Assembly: GCA_902777835.1 (NCBI GenBank)
Contig: CACYVC010000016.1
Location: forward strand, 1-64,000
Length of the DNA: 64,000 nt
Direction of reading: 5' to 3'
Source: an uncultured Bacteroidales bacterium
GTDB taxonomy: Bacteria > Bacteroidota > Bacteroidia > Bacteroidales > Muribaculaceae
Below, in pieces: positions 45,380 to 53,575 of the stretch (position 1 is its first letter; every line of letters begins with the position of its first letter). Position numbers and translations under genes: made by a program. The notes beneath the pieces were generated by a model that searched no databases, was not told where the DNA came from, and was given only the letters and a program-made list of their open reading frames with translations.

Positions 45380-46518
45380 AAGATATGAAGAAAATTATGA
45401 CAATGTTGATGATGGCAATGCTTGTCATCACAGTCTCAGCTACCGACATCAATCAGGTATTAGGTGACTTGAAAAAGAGAATAGCACCCGATGGAAGGGT
45501 GGCGATATGGAACATTGAAGTTGTGGAAAACGATGCGATGCCTGTCATTCAAGGCACAGTGGGCTATCCTGAGCAAAAGGAGGCTATCACCGCCGAGTTG
45601 AACAGTTACAATATTCAACATAAGAACAACGTTACGGTACTCACCGATGCCATAATGCCAAATCATAAGTGGGCAATAGTGAAACTGTCCATTGCTTCGT
45701 TGCGCAGCAACCCCAAGCATTCAGGCGAGCTTGCTACCCAATGCGTAATGGGCACACCTTTAAGAGTGATGGAGGAAGAGGGAGAGTGGCTGCGTGTGCA
45801 GTGCTCCGACGATTATATCGCTTACATTCCCGTGAGTTCGGTGAAGTTTCTTACACAGCAAGAACTTGACGCATGGAAAAGCACAGAACGCTACATTGTT
45901 ACGGTCTATGATGACCGAATGGTTTCCAAACCTAAGGGCGACGAGACTGTAGGCGACTTGGTGCTTGGCGACATTTTGCAGTTCAAGAGCAAGAAAGGTA
46001 AATGGATTGAGCTTGCCACCCCCGACGGCCGAACGGGTTGGGTTAACAAGTCGAGTGTAGAGCAGTTTGACAAATGGGCGCAGCAGAATATCGACTTGAA
46101 AAAGATAGAGAAGACTGCCCGTCGCATGATGGGTTCAGGCTATCTGTGGGGTGGTACCACCACAAAGGTCACCGACTGCTCAGGACTGGTTAAAGTGGCT
46201 TATTTCTCCAATGGTATCATTTTGCAACGTGACGCATCCCAACAAGCGATTACCGGACAGAAAATTGTCGATTGGCACGATGCTCAGCTGTGTGACTTGC
46301 TTTTCTTTGGCAACAGTGAAACTGGCCGCGTTACTCATGTGGGAATCTACTTGGGCGACGGCAAATTTATTCACTGCTCTGGCCAGGTGAAGATCAATGA
46401 TCTCAATCCCGATGCCCCCGACTATCTCTATAGTCCCCTCTCCATTAGCCGCATCAACGGCATGGTGGGAACCAAAGGCATAAAATATGTGCGTGACCAC
46501 GAGTGGTACTTTAAATAA
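45376..46518 (+). CDS. NlpC/P60 peptidoglycan endopeptidase with SH3-like domains
   Basis: Predicted gamma-D-glutamyl-diamino-acid endopeptidase of 380 residues that cuts peptidoglycan stem peptides. Residues 1-22 are a signal peptide. Residues about 110-225 contain two SH3b-like segments (ATQCVMGTPLRVMEEEGEWLRV-type pattern and a second ending DGRTGWVNKSS). The NlpC/P60 domain follows with Cys268 (VTDCSGL), His321 (THVGIYLG) and His333 (FIHCSG). Its start overlaps the transglutaminase gene by four bases. The next gene is an Ala-Glu epimerase, fitting sequential handling of released peptides. Confidence 0.93.
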   Translation: MKDMKKIMTMLMMAMLVITVSATDINQVLGDLKKRIAPDGRVAIWNIEVVENDAMPVIQGTVGYPEQKEAITAELNSYNIQHKNNVTVLTDAIMPNHKWAIVKLSIASLRSNPKHSGELATQCVMGTPLRVMEEEGEWLRVQCSDDYIAYIPVSSVKFLTQQELDAWKSTERYIVTVYDDRMVSKPKGDETVGDLVLGDILQFKSKKGKWIELATPDGRTGWVNKSSVEQFDKWAQQNIDLKKIEKTARRMMGSGYLWGGTTTKVTDCSGLVKVAYFSNGIILQRDASQQAITGQKIVDWHDAQLCDLLFFGNSETGRVTHVGIYLGDGKFIHCSGQVKINDLNPDAPDYLYSPLSISRINGMVGTKGIKYVRDHEWYFK

Positions 46519-46597
46519 GTGGTAAGTGTTAAGTTTGCTTGTCAACTCGTAAATTTATTACTTGTTAGCTAAATAATTAACAAATAAATATAATAAC
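46519..46597. repeat. short intergenic word repeat inside the envelope operon
   Basis: GTGGTAAGTGTTAAGT followed by CAACTCGTAAAT and TTACTTGTTAGC; the last is the reverse complement of GCTAACAAGTAA at 62627. No terminator. Confidence 0.5.
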
Positions 46598-47728
46598 ATG
46601 AATCGAAGAAATTTTATTGTGGGCACTGGTTTGGGGTTAATTGCCGCCTCTGCTCCCATTTCAATCTCTGCAAAGGGTAAAGCCACTAAAAAGGTGGCAA
46701 AAACAGGTAGGCTAAACCTCTCGTTTGAGCCATACGAGTTAAAATTACGCCATGCGTTCAACTTGGCGCGTTATAGCCGCACTACCACACCCGATGTGCA
46801 GGTGAAGCTTGAGTATGACGGCATCGTGGGCTATGGCGAGGCATCAATGCCACCATATCTTGGCGAGAGCGTGGAGAGCGTGACCAAGTTCTTGAGCAGC
46901 CTTGACCTAAGTCAGTTTAACGACCCATTTAAAATTGAAGATATATTGACATACGTTGATAGTGTGGCACCCAACAACAGAGCTGCTAAGGCAAGTGTCG
47001 ATATTGCCCTTCACGACCTGCTGGGCAAGATTATGGGTCAGCCATGGTACAAGATTTGGGGTTATAATCCCGACAAGACTCCTGTGACAAGCTTTACCAT
47101 TGGCATCGATACCGAAGAAGTGGTTCGCCAAAAGGTGAAAGAAGCTGCTCCTTATAAACTCCTCAAGGTGAAGATGGGCCTCGACAATGACCAGGAAACC
47201 GTTGAGGTCATCAAGAGCATGACCGATGTTCCCATTTGCGTGGACTGCAATCAGGGATGGACAAATAAGGAGCATGCACTTGAGATGTGCTACTGGCTCA
47301 AAGAGCGCGGCTGCATCTTTGTGGAGCAGCCCTTTGACAAAACTATGATTGACGAGACTGCCTGGTTACGTGAGCGTTCGCCACTGCCAATCATCGCCGA
47401 TGAGGCGTTTCAGCGCCTTCCCGACATCGTGAAGTTTAAGGGCGTGTATGACGGCATCAACATCAAGCTGATGAAGAGCACCGGTCTCTATGAGGCTCAC
47501 AAGATGGTGACTCTGGCCCGTGCCCTCGACATGAAAGTGATGATTGGCTGTATGACCGAGACCTCATGTGCCGTGACCGCTGCCGCTAACCTCTCGCCAG
47601 TGGTTGACTATGCCGACCTTGATGGAAACCTGCTTATCGCCAACGACCGCTTCGAGGGCATGACAGTGGAGAATGGCAAAATTACCCTTCACGACATCCC
47701 AGGCATTGGTGTGAAATTGATAAAGTAA
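46598..47728 (+). CDS. exported L-Ala-D/L-Glu epimerase (enolase superfamily)
   Basis: Muconate-lactonising-type enolase-superfamily enzyme of 376 residues, matching dipeptide epimerases that convert L-Ala-D-Glu to L-Ala-L-Glu. Catalytic Lys190/Lys192 (KVKMG), metal ligands Asp216 (CVDCNQ), Glu243 (VEQPF) and Asp268 (IADEAF), and Lys290 (NIKLMKS) are all visible. The N-terminus NRRNFIVG with a hydrophobic core to about residue 25 resembles a Tat signal, so it may act outside the cytosol. The neighbouring NlpC/P60 endopeptidase releases such dipeptides from muropeptides. Confidence 0.9.
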   Translation: MNRRNFIVGTGLGLIAASAPISISAKGKATKKVAKTGRLNLSFEPYELKLRHAFNLARYSRTTTPDVQVKLEYDGIVGYGEASMPPYLGESVESVTKFLSSLDLSQFNDPFKIEDILTYVDSVAPNNRAAKASVDIALHDLLGKIMGQPWYKIWGYNPDKTPVTSFTIGIDTEEVVRQKVKEAAPYKLLKVKMGLDNDQETVEVIKSMTDVPICVDCNQGWTNKEHALEMCYWLKERGCIFVEQPFDKTMIDETAWLRERSPLPIIADEAFQRLPDIVKFKGVYDGINIKLMKSTGLYEAHKMVTLARALDMKVMIGCMTETSCAVTAAANLSPVVDYADLDGNLLIANDRFEGMTVENGKITLHDIPGIGVKLIK

Positions 47729-47746
47729 ACAACCACAAGTTTATAA

Positions 47747-48538
47747 ATGAAGAAAGCTTATATTGCTATTTGTGCCATCCTCCTTGTGGGATTAGGGGTG
47801 TTTTATGCCTTTTCTAATTCAGATTTTAATCTGAAGCTGGGGGAGACTGAGATCAAGAAAGGCACTTTTAATGAGTCTCTTTTTGCTGCTGCACCTCAGC
47901 GCAGAACCAAGCAAAGAGATGTGCCGTTGCCACCTCGCAAAAAACAGGACAAAGCTGAGATGGATACCACCAAGAAAACCATCTTGTTTATTGGCGATTC
48001 GATGGTGGAATGCCTCTTCCCACGTATGTCGGCCTACGCAAAGAAGAATGGGCACAAGCTTTATTGTGTGGTTTGGTATAGTTCTACCACTGAGGTTTAT
48101 GGCACACGCACCACATTGAAGGACTATATCAACAAATACAAGCCTGATTACATCTTGATCACCCTTGGTGGCAATGAACTGTTTATCCGTGATATACGGC
48201 AGAAAAGGCAGAAGTTTGTAGATGAGCTTATTCGTCAGATGGGTAATATACCATTCGTCTGGATTGGTCCTCCAAACTGGAAAGATGATACCGGCATTAA
48301 CGACATGATTAACGAAAGTGTGCCACCGGGCTGCTTCTATCTTTCTTACACACCTGACCAGCACTACAACCGTAAAAAAGATGGTGCTCACCCAAAAGCT
48401 GATTCATCAATTTTGTGGATGGATCGCATCTGCAAGTGGATTATGACCAAGTCGGCTCACCCCATCCGTCTTGAAGCACCGCCTGCAGGTGAGACTGCCC
48501 GTCCCACCAAGCTAGAATTGCTGCAACCGCTGAGATAG
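47747..48538 (+). CDS. membrane-anchored SGNH hydrolase
   Basis: GDSL/SGNH esterase-fold protein of 263 residues with an N-terminal membrane helix (about 4-22) and a periplasmic domain. Block I GDSMVE gives nucleophile Ser85, block III is GGNEL, and block V has Asp212 and His215 in KDGAHP; the IGPPNW segment resembles that of PatB/DUF459-type proteins. It is followed by an MBOAT gene, and MBOAT plus SGNH is the usual pairing for transfer of acetyl groups to envelope polymers. The exact acceptor is unknown. Confidence 0.85.
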   Translation: MKKAYIAICAILLVGLGVFYAFSNSDFNLKLGETEIKKGTFNESLFAAAPQRRTKQRDVPLPPRKKQDKAEMDTTKKTILFIGDSMVECLFPRMSAYAKKNGHKLYCVVWYSSTTEVYGTRTTLKDYINKYKPDYILITLGGNELFIRDIRQKRQKFVDELIRQMGNIPFVWIGPPNWKDDTGINDMINESVPPGCFYLSYTPDQHYNRKKDGAHPKADSSILWMDRICKWIMTKSAHPIRLEAPPAGETARPTKLELLQPLR

Positions 48539-48580
48539 TTTTTAGTTAATAGTTAATAGTTCACAGTTGTCAACGAAACC
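48539..48580. repeat. short intergenic word repeat
   Basis: AGTTTTTAGTTAATAGTTAA followed by TAGTTCACAGTTGTCAAC before the MBOAT start. Confidence 0.55.
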
Positions 48581-50074
48581 ATGTCCGCAATCTCAGTAGA
48601 TATATCAACATTGCTTCAAAACATTTGGCACATGTTAAGTTACGACCCAGATAATCCGCTGCTTTTCAATAGCGGACTGTTTTGGGTACTCTTTCTATTC
48701 TTTTTGCCGATTTATGGCTTGCTGAAGTCGCGCAGGACGCAAATGATGATTTTTGTCGTTGCGTTCAGTCTCTATTTTTTCTATAAGTCGAGCGGGCTGT
48801 TTTTTTTGTTGCTCGTTGCTACTTCCTTGATTGATTGGTTCTTGGCTCGGCAGATTGCGCAAGAGTCAACCGTCAAAATGAAGCGATTTTGGCTCATTGT
48901 GAGCATCGTAATCTCGGTAGGTGTTTTGTGCTTCTTTAAGTACAGCAATGCGGCCATCGCTACTATTAACGAATTGTTGCACAATAATTTCCAACCTCTT
49001 GACTTGGTGTTGCCGCTAGGTATATCTTTTTACACATTCAAGACCATCAGCTATGTTGTCGATGTCTATAAAGAGAAGATTAAACCTACTGAGAACTGGC
49101 TTGACTATCTTTTCTACTTGTCGTTCTTCCCAGCATTAGCTATGGGCCCCATCGTCAGGGCATCACATTTCCTGCCTCAGCTCAAGGAGAATAAAAAGCC
49201 CACCAAGACCATGGTGTATAGTGGTTTCTGGTTAGCGCTTGTTGGAGTAATAAAAAAGGCTGTCTTTGCCGACTATTTTGGTCAATATACCATGATTGCA
49301 TTTGGCAATGCCAGTGGATACAGCGGCTTTGAATTGGCAATGGCAGTGCTCGGGTTTGGGTTGCAGATTTATTGCGACTTCTCGGGATATAGCGACATGG
49401 CGATAGGTATGGGGCGCATGATGGGCTTTGATTTGGGCATCAACTTCGATTTCCCTTACCGCTCGCAAAACGTGACAGAGTTCTGGCGGCGTTGGCACAT
49501 CTCCCTCTCGAGTTGGCTTAGGGACTATATTTACATTCCTCTTGGTGGCAACCGCAAGGGCAAACCGCGCCAGCATTTCAACCTCATGGTGACAATGCTC
49601 ATTGGCGGCTTGTGGCATGGCGAGACGTTGAACTTCCTGGCGTGGGGCGGTGTACATGGCGTGGCACTATGCCTGCACAAACTCACCAAGAAGCCTCTCG
49701 ACCGATTGCTCCCAAGTGAGAACGTGGTGGTGAAATTCTGCTGCTGGCTCATCACTTTTGTGTTTGCTTGTTACACGATGATGATGCTGGGCGTTGATTC
49801 TTTCGAGACCGTGTGGATAGTGGTGAAGAAATCATTCACCGAATTCGATCTTGCTTATCTAGTACCATTCTTCACTGCAAGGAAGATGTGGTGCTACCTT
49901 ATTATTATAATATTTGCGCTGCACTTTGTGCCAAAGAAAATCTACGAACAAATGAGCAACCTCTTTGTCAGGTCACACTGGGTAATAAAACTGCTGATTT
50001 TTATCATTGTGGTTCAGCTGGTAATTCAGTTTTCAAGCGAAGAAGTTCAGCCGTTTATCTACAACCAGTTCTAA
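48581..50074 (+). CDS. MBOAT family membrane O-acyltransferase
   Basis: Multi-pass acyltransferase of 497 residues in the AlgI/DltB/PatA class that moves acyl groups across the inner membrane. About ten hydrophobic segments are visible. The catalytic His346 lies in GGLWHGETLNF, with a second His359 in GVHG; the RSQNVTEFWRRWHISLSSWLRDYIYIPLGG core is diagnostic (blocks WRRWHISLS and DYIYIPLGG). With the SGNH gene before it, it forms a likely acylation module. The final gene of the operon, it ends at a strong terminator. Confidence 0.94.
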   Translation: MSAISVDISTLLQNIWHMLSYDPDNPLLFNSGLFWVLFLFFLPIYGLLKSRRTQMMIFVVAFSLYFFYKSSGLFFLLLVATSLIDWFLARQIAQESTVKMKRFWLIVSIVISVGVLCFFKYSNAAIATINELLHNNFQPLDLVLPLGISFYTFKTISYVVDVYKEKIKPTENWLDYLFYLSFFPALAMGPIVRASHFLPQLKENKKPTKTMVYSGFWLALVGVIKKAVFADYFGQYTMIAFGNASGYSGFELAMAVLGFGLQIYCDFSGYSDMAIGMGRMMGFDLGINFDFPYRSQNVTEFWRRWHISLSSWLRDYIYIPLGGNRKGKPRQHFNLMVTMLIGGLWHGETLNFLAWGGVHGVALCLHKLTKKPLDRLLPSENVVVKFCCWLITFVFACYTMMMLGVDSFETVWIVVKKSFTEFDLAYLVPFFTARKMWCYLIIIIFALHFVPKKIYEQMSNLFVRSHWVIKLLIFIIVVQLVIQFSSEEVQPFIYNQF

Positions 50075-50088
50075 ACAGATTTAAGAAA

Positions 50089-50130
50089 ATTAAGGACAAT
50101 TGATGACCCGTCAATTGTCCTTAATCTTTT
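50089..50130. terminator. bidirectional terminator between MBOAT and feoAB
   Basis: Perfect 15-base stem ATTAAGGACAATTGA / TCAATTGTCCTTAAT with 7-base loop, followed by CTTTT. Confidence 0.9.
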
Positions 50131-50149
50131 AACAGCGTTGAACCCTCTT

Positions 50150-52672
50150 CTATAATAAAAGTGACCCAATTTGGAAGACTAACGCTGAAACAATCCAGGC
50201 TACTGCTGTAGTGTAGATGGCGGCGAAGAGCGCCCATCGCCAGCTGCCAGTCTCACCCTTGATTGCAGCTATGGTTGCCAAGCAAGGGAAGTAGAGCAGC
50301 ACAAACAGCAGGAAGCTGAACGCCGCGAGTGGTGTGATGCCATCGGCAGTCATCTTTGCGTTAAGAGTGTTGTACTTCACGGTGTCGTCGCTCACGGTGT
50401 CGTCCTCGCTGAAGCTGTCGTCATTGCTATAAATTACACCGAGTGTAGATGCTACAATCTCTTTAGCGCCCACACCTGCCACGAGCCCAACGTCAAGCTT
50501 CCAGTCAAATCCGTTGGGAATAAATGCAGGTTCGATTGTCTTTCCAATCTTTCCTAAGTAGCTGTTTTCCTGTTGCTCTTGAGCGTTAGAAAAAGCGTCA
50601 TGGTTGGGGTAGTAGCCTAAGAACCACACGATAATCGATGCTACAAGAATAATTCCTCCCATTTTCTTGAGATACTGCTTTCCTTTAGACCATGTGTGTC
50701 GCCAGATGGCTTTTGCGGTAGGGAAACGGTAGGGTGGCAGTTCCATGACAAATGGGGTATCGTCGTTCTTGATAAGGAATCGCTTGAGCACACGACTCAT
50801 AATGATTGCCACAATGATGCCTATTGCATAGAGCGAGAGCATTATCACACTCTGATAACTGGCGAAAAACGCGCCTATTATCATGATGTAGATAGGCAGA
50901 CGTGCCGAGCAACTCATAAACGGCAGCACAAGCATGGTGATGAGACGGCTGTTACGGCTCTCGATGGTGCGCGTTGCCATTATTGCCGGCACATTGCAGC
51001 CGAAGCCCATTATCATTGGGATGAACGACTTGCCGTGCAGCCCCATGCCGTGCATGAGTTTGTCCATGATAAACGCTGCTCGCGCCATGTAGCCCGAGTC
51101 CTCCATTATTGAGATGAAGAAATAGAGGATAAGGATTTGCGGCAGGAACACAATCACTGAGCCCACACCGCCAATGATACCGTCGGCAATCAGGTCTTTG
51201 AGCGGTCCGTCGGTCATATTGTTGTTGACCAAATCTTTTAGCCAATTTACTCCCATATCAATCCAGTCCATAGGATATTGCCCCAGTGTGAAAGTCACCC
51301 AAAACATAAGCCACAGGAAGGCAAAAAACAATGGGAAACCAAGCCAGCGATTAGTCACAATCTTATCAAGGACTTTGGTGATTTGGTGTGCGTCAGGATT
51401 ATTGCCCTCGACAAAACTCTCTTTCAAAGCACCGTTGATGAAGCCATATTTTGCGTTCATTATAGCGGTCTCGCTGTCCTCGTTAGTGCTCAGTTTTATG
51501 ATTCTTGTCTGCTCATCGCGCACGTCGAGAACCTCTTTGCCGTTAGGTAGGACAAGTGCCGTTTTATTCGCCTCGCTATCGTTCTCAAGCAACTTGATAG
51601 CAAGATAACGCAATGAGTAGCGGTGGCGGATGTGCGAATTCTTCTCGAGTTCGGCACGAACTTTAGTAATAGCATCCTCAATATCGGCACCATGGTTGAT
51701 GTGGATGTGTCGGAATACATTATTCTTTACCTTATTACCAGCGGCGAAGTCCTCCTCATGCTCGATGTCCTTGCTATACTCACGGTGCCAGTTCTGAATT
51801 TCGGCTGCAATCTCGGGGTTGATGTTTCCGTCCTCGTCGATATAATCTACGCCCTCATATAGGTTGATGATAATATGGAACAGCAAATCTACTCCCTTGC
51901 CGGTCTTGAACACGGTCGGAATCATGGGCACGCCAAAGAGCTGCCCTAACTTTGAGGTGTCAAGTTTGTCGCCTTTACGCTCAAGGTCGTCATACATGTT
52001 GAGAGCGCACACCATGCGCAGGTTCATGTCGATGAGCTGAGTAGTAAGATATAGGTTACGCTCTAGGTTACTTGAGTCTATTACATTAATGACTACATCA
52101 GGAGTCTTCTCGATAATCTGCTTGCGTACATATAGCTCCTCTGGACTATAGGCAGTGAGAGAGTAGGTGCCAGGTAAGTCAACAAGATTAAAAGTATATC
52201 CCTCAAAGTGGCACACTCCTTCTTTAGCATCAACAGTGACACCGCTGTAATTTCCCACATGCTCGGTTGCTCCGCTAGCGAAGTTGAAGAGCGAAGTCTT
52301 GCCACAGTTGGGGTTTCCCACAAGCGCTACGTTGATGGTGCGGCGTTTCTTTGTTGCAAGGTCTTTGAGGCTAGAATGCAGAGATTCTTCCTGAACCACT
52401 TCGCTACCATTATTCTTAATCTCTTGCGAGATGGTGGTAGCAGCTTCTTCCTCACTCACAACCTCAATCATTGCAGCCTCATCGTGCCTGAGAGAGAGCT
52501 CGTAGCCCATTATTTTATATTTCACAGGGTCTTGCAGTGGCGCGTTAAGAATTACCTCAACGGTCTTTCCCTTGATGAAGCCCATCTCGATGATGCGCTT
52601 GCGGAAACCGCCATGGCCCATGACCTTAACCACAACGCCTTTTTCGCCTGTTTTGAGTTCTGAAAGTAGCAT
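50150..52672 (-). CDS. feoB: FeoA-FeoB fused ferrous iron transporter
   Basis: GTP-dependent Fe(II) uptake permease of 840 residues. ATG 52672 is used; the in-frame TTG at 52690 lies in the -7 box. Residues 1-73 are a FeoA SH3-like domain (LSELKTGEKGVVVKV, GHGGFRKRIIEMGF). After a linker the G domain has GNPNCGKTS (119-127), DLPG (165-168) and NMYD (225-228). The membrane part carries the Gate motifs (GSVIVFLPQILILYFF and a later Cys-containing NVPAIMATRTIESR). FeoA-FeoB fusion is known in Bacteroidetes. No feoC is present. Confidence 0.96.
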   Translation of the reverse strand: MLLSELKTGEKGVVVKVMGHGGFRKRIIEMGFIKGKTVEVILNAPLQDPVKYKIMGYELSLRHDEAAMIEVVSEEEAATTISQEIKNNGSEVVQEESLHSSLKDLATKKRRTINVALVGNPNCGKTSLFNFASGATEHVGNYSGVTVDAKEGVCHFEGYTFNLVDLPGTYSLTAYSPEELYVRKQIIEKTPDVVINVIDSSNLERNLYLTTQLIDMNLRMVCALNMYDDLERKGDKLDTSKLGQLFGVPMIPTVFKTGKGVDLLFHIIINLYEGVDYIDEDGNINPEIAAEIQNWHREYSKDIEHEEDFAAGNKVKNNVFRHIHINHGADIEDAITKVRAELEKNSHIRHRYSLRYLAIKLLENDSEANKTALVLPNGKEVLDVRDEQTRIIKLSTNEDSETAIMNAKYGFINGALKESFVEGNNPDAHQITKVLDKIVTNRWLGFPLFFAFLWLMFWVTFTLGQYPMDWIDMGVNWLKDLVNNNMTDGPLKDLIADGIIGGVGSVIVFLPQILILYFFISIMEDSGYMARAAFIMDKLMHGMGLHGKSFIPMIMGFGCNVPAIMATRTIESRNSRLITMLVLPFMSCSARLPIYIMIIGAFFASYQSVIMLSLYAIGIIVAIIMSRVLKRFLIKNDDTPFVMELPPYRFPTAKAIWRHTWSKGKQYLKKMGGIILVASIIVWFLGYYPNHDAFSNAQEQQENSYLGKIGKTIEPAFIPNGFDWKLDVGLVAGVGAKEIVASTLGVIYSNDDSFSEDDTVSDDTVKYNTLNAKMTADGITPLAAFSFLLFVLLYFPCLATIAAIKGETGSWRWALFAAIYTTAVAWIVSALVFQIGSLLL

Positions 52673-52687
52673 AAAACAATTTTTTTG

Positions 52688-52719
52688 CAAAATTACTGCT
52701 TTTAGTAATTGTGAGCAAT
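52688..52719 (-). promoter_or_regulatory. promoter of feoAB
   Basis: Minus strand ATTG (52719-52716), 20 bases, TAATTTTG (52695-52688). ATG 15 bases downstream of the box, giving a leader under 10 nt. I see no Fur-box palindrome with confidence. Confidence 0.65.
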
Positions 52720-52799
52720 AGCAACATCTAAGTATTTATATATAAAAAGTAATATATAATAGTGATGTGAGTGAATGTCTAAAGATTAAAGAAATAATT

Positions 52800-52807
52800 T
52801 AATTTTG
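52800..52807 (+). promoter_or_regulatory. possible -7 box of ruvA-sprA
   Basis: TAATTTTG, 144 bases before ruvA. No clear -33. A 9-base hairpin ATGTTTTTA / TAAAAACAT (52878-52907) lies in the leader. Confidence 0.4.
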
Positions 52808-52951
52808 GTACTATAGTCTATTATAAATCAGACTAATATCACGTCAATTAATCTGTTGGCTGAAAATAATAGAGGAAATGTTTTTAAGTTGTTTTATATA
52901 AAAACATCTACTTTTGACGTTTATAATTTATTAATAGAAATTTTTTGAGAT

Positions 52952-53542
52952 ATGTACGATTATATTAGTGGAGCAGTTTCGGAACTCAATCCTGCCTTTG
53001 CAGTACTTGATAATCATGGCATGGGATATATGATAAATATCTCACTGACGACGTTTAATGATATTTCAAAGTCACAAAAAAATGACATAGTAAAACTCTA
53101 TGTTTATGAGGCTATTAGGGAGGATGCCCATGTGCTGTTTGGCTTTAGCTCAAAGCATGAGCGCGAGTTGTTCATGATGCTCATCAGTGTGAGTGGCGTA
53201 GGGCCGAACACTGCCCGCATGATACTGTCGTCATTATCGCCCACCGACCTTGAGCAATGCATCGCTAGTGGCAATGTGGGGATGCTGAAATCGGTGAAAG
53301 GCATAGGCGCCAAGACTGCACAAAGAATATTAGTTGACCTCAAAGATAAAATAAAACTAGCATCTGAAACGTTATTAGATAGTAATAACGCTCCGAGTGC
53401 GGTATATGACGAAGCTCTGGCTGCACTGGTGATGCTTGGTTTCACGCAACAGATGTCGCAGAAGGCTTTGCGCAAACTCCTTAAGGAAGAACCTTCTATC
53501 TCTGTAGAACAGGCAATTAAAAAAGCCTTGAAGATGATGTGA
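52952..53542 (+). CDS. ruvA: Holliday junction DNA helicase subunit RuvA
   Basis: Tetrameric junction-binding protein that loads the RuvB motor. It has 196 residues. The OB-fold N-domain begins [12 protein letters not shown]; the helix-hairpin-helix motifs are [13 protein letters not shown] and [13 protein letters not shown]; the C-terminal RuvB-contacting domain has [16 protein letters not shown]. The sprA gene starts 33 bases downstream; ruvB and ruvC are not in the window. As I recall, ruvA also lies near sov/sprA in Porphyromonas, so the pairing seems old. Confidence 0.95.
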   Translation: MYDYISGAVSELNPAFAVLDNHGMGYMINISLTTFNDISKSQKNDIVKLYVYEAIREDAHVLFGFSSKHERELFMMLISVSGVGPNTARMILSSLSPTDLEQCIASGNVGMLKSVKGIGAKTAQRILVDLKDKIKLASETLLDSNNAPSAVYDEALAALVMLGFTQQMSQKALRKLLKEEPSISVEQAIKKALKMM

Positions 53543-53575
53543 TCTAGCAGCAGGGCGATATTAATTTTATTGACA

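Noticed and set aside
48539-48580. Promoter splitting the SGNH and MBOAT genes
   Set aside because: No TAnnTTTG element or terminator is present; the words belong to the intergenic repeat family.
52696-52951. Fur box controlling feoAB
   Set aside because: The AT-rich divergent region contains no convincing 19-bp Fur palindrome.
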